Origin: Bacteroidota bacterium
GTDB lineage: Bacteria > Bacteroidota > Ignavibacteria > SZUA-365 > JAADGX01
DNA: 9,929 bases
NCBI GenBank assembly: GCA_024276335.1
Contig: JAJRXL010000337.1
Coordinates: 1 to 9,929, forward strand
Direction: 5' to 3'
Numbering within the stretch: position 1 is the first letter of the stretch; each line of letters begins with the position of its first letter. The translations under genes and the position numbers were made by a program. Positions 5,818-9,929 of the stretch are shown here, piece by piece. Under the pieces are notes generated by a model that saw only the letters and a program-made list of their open reading frames with translations, was not told the DNA's origin and did not search any database.

Positions 5818-7539
5818 TCACCACTTGTATTGCCAGTTGTTCACGGACCATTGGTACATCCCGGTCCGCCTGCTGTCGATGACTGCCGTTACACCCACGC
5901 CCTTTTGAAATGCAAAGTATTTGCTGCGGTAATAACAATCTATACCGCGAACTGCCCTGTCCAGCCGTGCACTGAAGTAACGCGGCAAACCCGAGCGAAA
6001 CGGTGAAATCAAGGTATGTAACCGGTGCAGGCCGCTGAGTTCCTCGGCGATAGTATCTATCTCCGTGTTGATCACGGTCCCGTCGTCTTCTATATCCAGG
6101 ATATTGCACTCGTAATACTTCGTATCGGAAGTGCTCCACTCACGTAAAACTTCGATGGTGCGGGTGTATTGATGTAAATCCATTCGTTGGTTCCCCGACT
6201 CTCCCCAGTAGCGCAGATAGACAAACACTTTACCGACACGTAGAGGCACAAAATCCGCCAGGTCATCATCGATCGAAAAGCGCCCCGAAACTGTAACGCA
6301 CGATCCGTCCTTGCCGGCCATCTTCAATCGGCAGGCCGGGGCGGGACCCTGGACGACAAACCACTTGTACGTGGTATCCGCAACATTGCACCCGTATGGC
6401 AACTGGGTATGGATATCCACATCGAGCGGCTGCCAGGTCTTTCCATCATCGAGGGAAAGAGAGAAGGTAACGTCGCCGCCTCGCGTATTCTCATAATTGA
6501 TCGTGAAGTAATCCCCCGGCAGAACAACATCACCCCCCTTAGGTGACAGAATCTCGAAGTGGACCAGGGCGGTATCAAGTGTGAAAGGTTCGCTTAACAC
6601 CGATATTGTCGTGTCCAAGGTTCTCATACGGAGAAGGCAGCGATCGGTTGGCTTTTCAACCTTGACAATCCATTTCCCCCTGTCCGGATGTATGATTCTC
6701 CGCCACGTCTCTCCATCATTCGTCGAAAGATGGAATTCCACCGGCCCGTACTCCGCCGCGTAGTGAATCGTCAGAGGCTGCCCGTTGATAAAGGTGTCCG
6801 ACTTTTTCGGAGAAATGATTCTGAACTTCGGGTCGGGCCCTTTATAAATGGAGAACGGTTCGCTGATACCCGTCTTCCCACTTTTCATATCCTGTATCTT
6901 GAGATAACATTGCAAGCCGTTTAAGTACCTGTCTTCTATCTTCCAAAAAGGCCAGGAAGAATCCGATGATATCACCTCCCACTTCCGCTCCCTGATCGGC
7001 CTGTTCGTAAAGGAAACCACGACGTCGGACGTGAGGGGATATTGGTGTTGAACCTTGATCGTCCATCCCGTATAAATACGAGAATTCTTTCTCGGAAACA
7101 GAAATGAATAACCCCTTAGAATCGAATCTTTTACCTCTTTTACGACGTTCACCACCCTGCTGGTGTCCCACACACCGCCATTCGCGTTCCGTATCCGAAA
7201 ACGATATGATGTGCCCATGGGGAAATCAACCGGCACCGAACGGAAGCCGCTGTCGGCGCGGGCATCAAAGAAGAAGCGCCATGACCCTGTTTTATAACGC
7301 TCCAGCTCCACGCGAACCCTTTCAATGGAAGAATCGGGATGCACCCGCCAGCGAATCGTGTCAACCGTTTCATACCACCAGTACGAGGTGTTCGAATCCG
7401 GGCTCGTGAACACCACGCCTTTTTGTTGTACCGAAGACGTGAATTCAGGTTCTACCGGACTGTCCTCACCGCACGATGAAAAGACAACTAGGAATGAACA
7501 CGTGAGACCAAGAAGAAACGGGATAGAAAGACGCGCCAT
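5818..7539 (-). CDS. Lipoprotein with four tandem Ig-like/Kre9-like modules
   Basis: 573 residues from ATG 7539; no characterised homologue recognised. Residues 1-23 form a lipoprotein signal: MARLS, a hydrophobic stretch, then VVFSSC with the lipidated cysteine at 23, so the protein is probably anchored in the outer membrane. Four divergent modules of about 80-97 residues follow (about 42-133, 145-232, 239-320, 327-423). The last three begin with F/I-x-x-P phrases such as IISPKKSDTFINGQPLTIHY and ILSPKGGDVVLPGDYFTINY. Two contain a strand-turn LSTNDGETW or LSLDDGKTW, the pattern of Ser-Thr-rich Kre9/Knh1-like and related beta-sandwich domains in FCB surface proteins. Residues 424-573 form a separate C-terminal domain beginning ADFVPLRVGKVFVYL. 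The frame stays open upstream to 7818 over the GGR gene, but the signal peptide fixes the start. Its GC is lower than that of its neighbours. It follows GGR by 59 bp. Confidence 0.8.
   Translation of the reverse strand: MARLSIPFLLGLTCSFLVVFSSCGEDSPVEPEFTSSVQQKGVVFTSPDSNTSYWWYETVDTIRWRVHPDSSIERVRVELERYKTGSWRFFFDARADSGFRSVPVDFPMGTSYRFRIRNANGGVWDTSRVVNVVKEVKDSILRGYSFLFPRKNSRIYTGWTIKVQHQYPLTSDVVVSFTNRPIRERKWEVISSDSSWPFWKIEDRYLNGLQCYLKIQDMKSGKTGISEPFSIYKGPDPKFRIISPKKSDTFINGQPLTIHYAAEYGPVEFHLSTNDGETWRRIIHPDRGKWIVKVEKPTDRCLLRMRTLDTTISVLSEPFTLDTALVHFEILSPKGGDVVLPGDYFTINYENTRGGDVTFSLSLDDGKTWQPLDVDIHTQLPYGCNVADTTYKWFVVQGPAPACRLKMAGKDGSCVTVSGRFSIDDDLADFVPLRVGKVFVYLRYWGESGNQRMDLHQYTRTIEVLREWSTSDTKYYECNILDIEDDGTVINTEIDTIAEELSGLHRLHTLISPFRSGLPRYFSARLDRAVRGIDCYYRSKYFAFQKGVGVTAVIDSRRTGMYQWSVNNWQYKW
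6271..7416 (-). repeat. Tandem divergent protein modules in the lipoprotein
   Basis: Four divergent beta-sandwich-like modules at about 7141-7416, 6844-7107, 6580-6825 and 6271-6561. The similarity is at protein level only: a start phrase with SP or FP, a central I-x-W/Y strand, and D-G-x-T-W in modules 3 and 4. I see no nucleotide-level repeat, which suggests old duplication. Module 2 is the most divergent. Confidence 0.55.
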
Positions 7540-7598
7540 AGGTTTCGCCCCATTCGTTTCTTTTACGGGTGATGTTATCGTAAGAGGAAGGTAGAAAA

Positions 7599-8789
7599 TT
7601 ATTCGCGTTCTTTCAAGCCAAACGTCCTGGCCATCTCCAGGATCAGCGAGGGACGCTTGACAAGCGCCGTTCTGAATACGCCCCAGATGGTTTGCTTTTC
7701 GCGCGGCAGCTTCAAGACGGACGAGGCGATGCTGTTGAGCGTCTCGTCGGAAAGGTTGAAAACGGCTTTTTTCATCCTGTAGTAGGTCCGGTTCCGCGCC
7801 CCGCGCAGCTTCTCCCACCGCCGCGGATAGTCCTCCAGCTCCGCCATGTCGCCGGAAGCCACTGCCCCGGCGATGACCTCGCCCGCGATCTTTCCCGCCT
7901 GCATCGCGCCCGCGATTCCGCCCCCCGAGACCGGGTTGACCTGGCGCGCCGCGTCGCCCACAAGGACCACGTTATTTTTCACGATCTCGCGCAGTGTGTC
8001 CACGCAAGGGACGCCTCCCGCCACCGTGGTCAGTACGCCCGCCCGCGGGAACCGCTCTTTGATGAATTCTTCCAGGATGTACATGGGCTTGCGCGTCTTG
8101 GCCGCCATTCCGCTTATACCCACCCCGACGTTCACCATGCCGTGCCGCTTTGGAAACACCCACAGGTAGCCCTGCGGAGCCCACCGCGAGCCGAAATGAA
8201 ACTCGCAGGCGTTCTCCTCCATGTGAACGCCGGCCAGTGTCATCTGCGCGCAGCATTCCATGTCGCGGAAATCCGTTGTGGTGTCGATCCCGGCCCATTT
8301 CCCCACGCGGGACTCCACCCCGTCCGCCCCCACGATGACGGCGCCCCGCACTTTACGCGGGATTCCTTTCCACGTGTACGTAACACCGACAATGCGTTCC
8401 TGCCCGTTCACGGATTCCTTCCACAGGCCGTTCACGTACGCCTTGGTCACCACGTCCGCGCCCGCCTCGACCGCGGCCATGGCCAGGTCGTAATCGAACA
8501 CGCGGCGTTCAAGCACGTACCCCGTTCCCCCGATGTCGGGCTCCACGACGGCGCCGTCGGGAGCGACGAGGCGAAACCGGTTGATGGTAGCGGCGATCCA
8601 TTCCGGACGGATTTCGATGACGCCGTTCAATCCGTCCTTGCCCACAGCCTCGCCGCAACGCACCGGCATCCCGATGTCGCGATCCTTTTCCATTAACAGG
8701 ACACTGCAACCGCCGCGGGCCGCGTACATCGCCGTGATCGAGCCGGCCGGCCCGGCTCCAACCACGACGACATCGTACTTGTCTTTCAT
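7599..8789 (-). CDS. Geranylgeranyl reductase family FAD-dependent oxidoreductase
   Basis: 396 residues, typical of the family. The N-terminal FAD Rossmann motif VVVVGAGPAGS (7-17) and acidic end of strand 2 (LLMEKD) are followed by PVRCGEAVG with the conserved Cys45 seen in archaeal GGRs, and GYVLERRVFDYDLA (90-103). GYLWVFPK at 207-214 and GVG at 222-224 fit the GGR substrate motif YxWxFPx(7-8)GxG. VGDAARQVNPVSGGGI (277-292) is the second FAD-binding motif. Family members saturate double bonds of geranylgeranyl chains in archaeal ether lipids, chlorophyll, tocopherol or quinones. The Cys and YxWxFP motifs place this nearer the archaeal lipid-type reductases than plant/cyanobacterial ChlP. 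The start ATG 8789 overlaps the ferredoxin stop as ATGA, indicating translational coupling and the likely electron donor. The actual substrate is not known. Confidence 0.9.
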   Translation of the reverse strand: MKDKYDVVVVGAGPAGSITAMYAARGGCSVLLMEKDRDIGMPVRCGEAVGKDGLNGVIEIRPEWIAATINRFRLVAPDGAVVEPDIGGTGYVLERRVFDYDLAMAAVEAGADVVTKAYVNGLWKESVNGQERIVGVTYTWKGIPRKVRGAVIVGADGVESRVGKWAGIDTTTDFRDMECCAQMTLAGVHMEENACEFHFGSRWAPQGYLWVFPKRHGMVNVGVGISGMAAKTRKPMYILEEFIKERFPRAGVLTTVAGGVPCVDTLREIVKNNVVLVGDAARQVNPVSGGGIAGAMQAGKIAGEVIAGAVASGDMAELEDYPRRWEKLRGARNRTYYRMKKAVFNLSDETLNSIASSVLKLPREKQTIWGVFRTALVKRPSLILEMARTFGLKERE

Positions 8790-8992
8790 GCCGCGGCGCG
8801 CTCTTTTTTCGGTGGTTTATTGAAGACCAGGACGTCGAACGGGCACGACCATACGCACTTCGCGCAGTTTGTGCACCGCGACTCGATGATCTCGATGTGC
8901 GCTTCCTCCAGTTCGATGGCATCCTCGGGGCACACGCCCACGCAGCATCCGCAGAAGTCGCACATGTTGGGCTTGATCTCAATCAAAAGCAT
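8786..8992 (-). CDS. Small 2[4Fe-4S] ferredoxin
   Basis: 68 residues with two complete cluster motifs: C11-xx-C14-xx-C17-xxx-C21-P and C40-xx-C43-xx-C46-xxx-C50-P, the bacterial/clostridial 2[4Fe-4S] pattern, plus an extra Cys16. The cytosolic protein carries low-potential electrons. The start is ATG 8992, supported by AAAGGA six bases upstream. The frame stays open upstream to 9124, but that stretch has no family similarity and crosses the divergent promoter region. The stop overlaps the GGR start (ATGA), so the two are almost certainly co-translated and the ferredoxin is the probable donor to that flavoprotein. A short basic tail (KPPKKERAAA) follows the second cluster. Confidence 0.95.
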   Translation of the reverse strand: MLLIEIKPNMCDFCGCCVGVCPEDAIELEEAHIEIIESRCTNCAKCVWSCPFDVLVFNKPPKKERAAA

Positions 8993-9162
8993 GGAAAGTC
9001 CTTTCTCATAATTCCAGTACACAGAATAAGAAAATCTCCCGAACGGCGAAAGGCGTGCGGACGATGAAGCAGTTATACGATCCACTGTAACCACGGGCTT
9101 TCGCTTGTTGTGGGAAGAATTCATCCTTGTATGTTGTCACCCGAATCGGTAAGTTTTTTGTA
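8993..9162. promoter_or_regulatory. Divergent intergenic region, ferredoxin-GGR / HD-glmS
   Basis: 170 bp between divergently transcribed starts must hold promoters for both directions. Leftward, TATTCT about 25-30 bp before the ferredoxin ribosome site is a possible -10, without a good -35. Rightward, see the candidate at 9108-9135. No clear palindromic operator seen. Confidence 0.5.
9108..9135 (+). promoter_or_regulatory. Candidate promoter for HD-domain gene and glmS
   Basis: TTGTGG (9108-9113), 16 bases, TATGTT (9130-9135). In the Bacteroidota reading it is TTG-N19-TATGTTGT. Transcription would begin near 9142, downstream of the ATG at 9127, which supports the ATG at 9163 as the real start. 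Weak matches. Confidence 0.28.
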
Positions 9163-9717
9163 ATGAAAACTCGTGACGACGCCCTGGCTTTGCTTCATGA
9201 ATACACCGCTTCCGAGAGCCTGCGCAAGCACGCCTATGCCGTGGAGGCGGCCATGCGGGAGTACGCGCGGAAGTTCGGCGAGGACGAGGAATTGTGGGGA
9301 ATCGTCGGCCTAATCCATGATTTCGACTACGAAAAGCACCCCACGTCGGAGGAACACCCCATGGCCGGAGCCGCTATTCTCGAAGAGCGTGGCTACCCCG
9401 AACACGTGCGGCGCGCCGTTCTTTCACACGCCGATCACTCCGGCGTAACCAGGGAAAGCCGCATGGAAAAAACGCTGTATGCCTGCGACGAACTGTGCGG
9501 ATTCATTACTGCCGTTGCTCTCGTGCGTCCCAGCCGCCGGATCGCGGACGTCAAGGTGAAGTCGGTGAAAAAGAAGATGAAGGACAAGGCATTCGCGCGG
9601 GCAGTAAACCGGGAGGACATCGTGCGGGGAGCGGAGGAACTGGGCGTGCCCCTTGACGAACACATCGCGACCTGTATCGCGGCCATGCAAGGCGTCAGCG
9701 ACGCCCTGGGATTGTAA
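9163..9717 (+). CDS. HD-domain (HDIG) phosphohydrolase-like protein
   Basis: 184 residues from ATG 9163. The metal-binding HD pattern is complete: His23 (LRKHAYAVEAAM), His52-Asp53 (VGLIHDFDYEKHP), His89 (VLSHADH) and Asp109 (YACDEL). These proteins form a compact single-domain bacterial/archaeal family often named HDIG-domain or metal-dependent phosphohydrolase; the natural substrate is unknown. A basic segment (KVKSVKKKMKDK, 131-142) is characteristic. The frame extends to ATG 9127, giving 12 extra residues, but the MKTRDDALALLHEY start matches the usual family N terminus and the candidate promoter lies across 9127. It precedes glmS by 29 bp on the same strand, so the two are probably co-transcribed. 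No functional link between them is established. Confidence 0.85.
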   Translation: MKTRDDALALLHEYTASESLRKHAYAVEAAMREYARKFGEDEELWGIVGLIHDFDYEKHPTSEEHPMAGAAILEERGYPEHVRRAVLSHADHSGVTRESRMEKTLYACDELCGFITAVALVRPSRRIADVKVKSVKKKMKDKAFARAVNREDIVRGAEELGVPLDEHIATCIAAMQGVSDALGL

Positions 9718-9746
9718 AACCAAATCAGGAATTCATTGAAAAGCTC

Positions 9747-9929
9747 ATGTGTGGTATAGTCGGATACATCGGAACACAACCCGCCGTCCCCATCCTCATC
9801 AACGGGTTGAAACGGCTGGAATACCGCGGGTACGATTCGGCGGGTATCGCCGTGTTGAAGGACTCGCAGATACGGGTCATCAAGCGGGCGGGAAAGGTCG
9901 TGGACCTGGAGAACCTCGTCGCGTTGAAC
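9747..9929 (+). CDS. glmS: Glucosamine-fructose-6-phosphate aminotransferase, 5' end only
   Basis: The first 61 codons are present; the gene continues past the window edge. MCGIVGYIG gives the N-terminal nucleophile Cys2 of the class II glutamine amidotransferase domain, and LKRLEYRGYDSAGIAV (21-36) is the near-invariant GlmS signature. The enzyme makes glucosamine-6-phosphate from fructose-6-phosphate and glutamine, the entry step to UDP-GlcNAc for peptidoglycan and lipopolysaccharide. The start is ATG 9747. Only a weak purine-rich GAAAAG lies just upstream, and the 29-bp gap after the HD-domain gene has no room for a glmS ribozyme. Regulation by ribozyme is therefore not indicated here. Confidence 0.97.
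   Translation, partial: MCGIVGYIGTQPAVPILINGLKRLEYRGYDSAGIAVLKDSQIRVIKRAGKVVDLENLVALN

Noticed and set aside
7540..7818. N-terminal extension of the lipoprotein frame to 7818
   Set aside because: The extra 93 codons overlap the 3' end of GGR and would bury the lipoprotein signal peptide. ATG 7539 places the signal at the N terminus.
7692..8696. 334-residue plus-strand open frame opposite the GGR gene
   Set aside because: The translation is rich in His, Arg and Pro with no domain signature. It is the antisense frame of a clearly conserved flavoprotein in GC-rich DNA.
8993..9124. N-terminal extension of ferredoxin to 9124
   Set aside because: The added 44 residues have no ferredoxin similarity and cross the divergent promoter region. 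ATG 8992 has a clear AAAGGA ribosome site.
9127..9162. Earlier ATG for the HD-domain protein
   Set aside because: The 12 added residues are not typical of the family and the candidate -10 element overlaps this ATG.
9718..9746. glmS ribozyme upstream of glmS
   Set aside because: The gap after the preceding stop is only 29 bp, far too short for the roughly 150-base or longer ribozyme, which is also typical of Firmicutes.
1..9929. CRISPR arrays, insertion sequences, tRNA or rRNA genes, phage genes
   Set aside because: No regularly spaced direct repeats, transposase or integrase motifs, or recognisable tRNA/rRNA sequence were seen in the window.

Overview
The window reads as a conserved chromosomal stretch of a free-living bacterium with moderately high GC. 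It holds glycolysis, isoprenoid, cofactor and cell-wall genes and shows no phage, transposon, CRISPR, rRNA or tRNA signal. Three clues point to the FCB group (Fibrobacterota/Chlorobiota/Bacteroidota and relatives): a rhomboid protease with the short C-terminal helical tail common there, a large surface lipoprotein built from repeated Ig-like modules, and two upstream regions carrying TTG-N20-TAnnTTTT, close to the Bacteroidota-type promoter. Several genes do have recognisable Shine-Dalgarno sequences (ferredoxin, rhomboid, gap), which argues against core Bacteroidota and for a less-studied FCB lineage. This placement is an inference.

Layout. Bases 1-239 (+) hold the 3' end of a class V aminotransferase, which converges on a run of minus-strand genes. 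Read in the direction of transcription, from about 9.0 kb down to 0.26 kb, that run is: a small 2[4Fe-4S] ferredoxin; a geranylgeranyl-reductase (GGR) family flavoprotein, coupled to the ferredoxin by an ATGA overlap; a 573-residue lipoprotein; a 265-bp gap with a candidate promoter; NAD-type glyceraldehyde-3-phosphate dehydrogenase; phosphoglycerate kinase; a rhomboid protease; IspG (MEP pathway); and a ComF-family phosphoribosyltransferase. On the other side of a divergent intergenic region at about 9.0-9.16 kb, the plus strand carries an HD-domain phosphohydrolase and the first 61 codons of glmS, which runs off the window.

How the genes relate. gap and pgk are consecutive glycolytic steps 18 bp apart and almost certainly one operon. 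Rhomboid and ispG follow closely. ispG makes isoprenoid precursor through a [4Fe-4S] enzyme that needs low-potential electrons. The ferredoxin-GGR pair probably saturates polyprenyl chains with electrons delivered by that ferredoxin, an arrangement known from archaeal ether-lipid synthesis. This pair is the most interesting item here, because some FCB bacteria are thought to carry archaeal-type lipid genes. The window alone does not show the committed ether-lipid genes, and quinone or carotenoid saturation is equally possible. The second most interesting item is the lipoprotein, whose base composition is clearly lower in GC than its neighbours and whose C-terminal domain I do not recognise. 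I did not find a clearly new multi-gene system.
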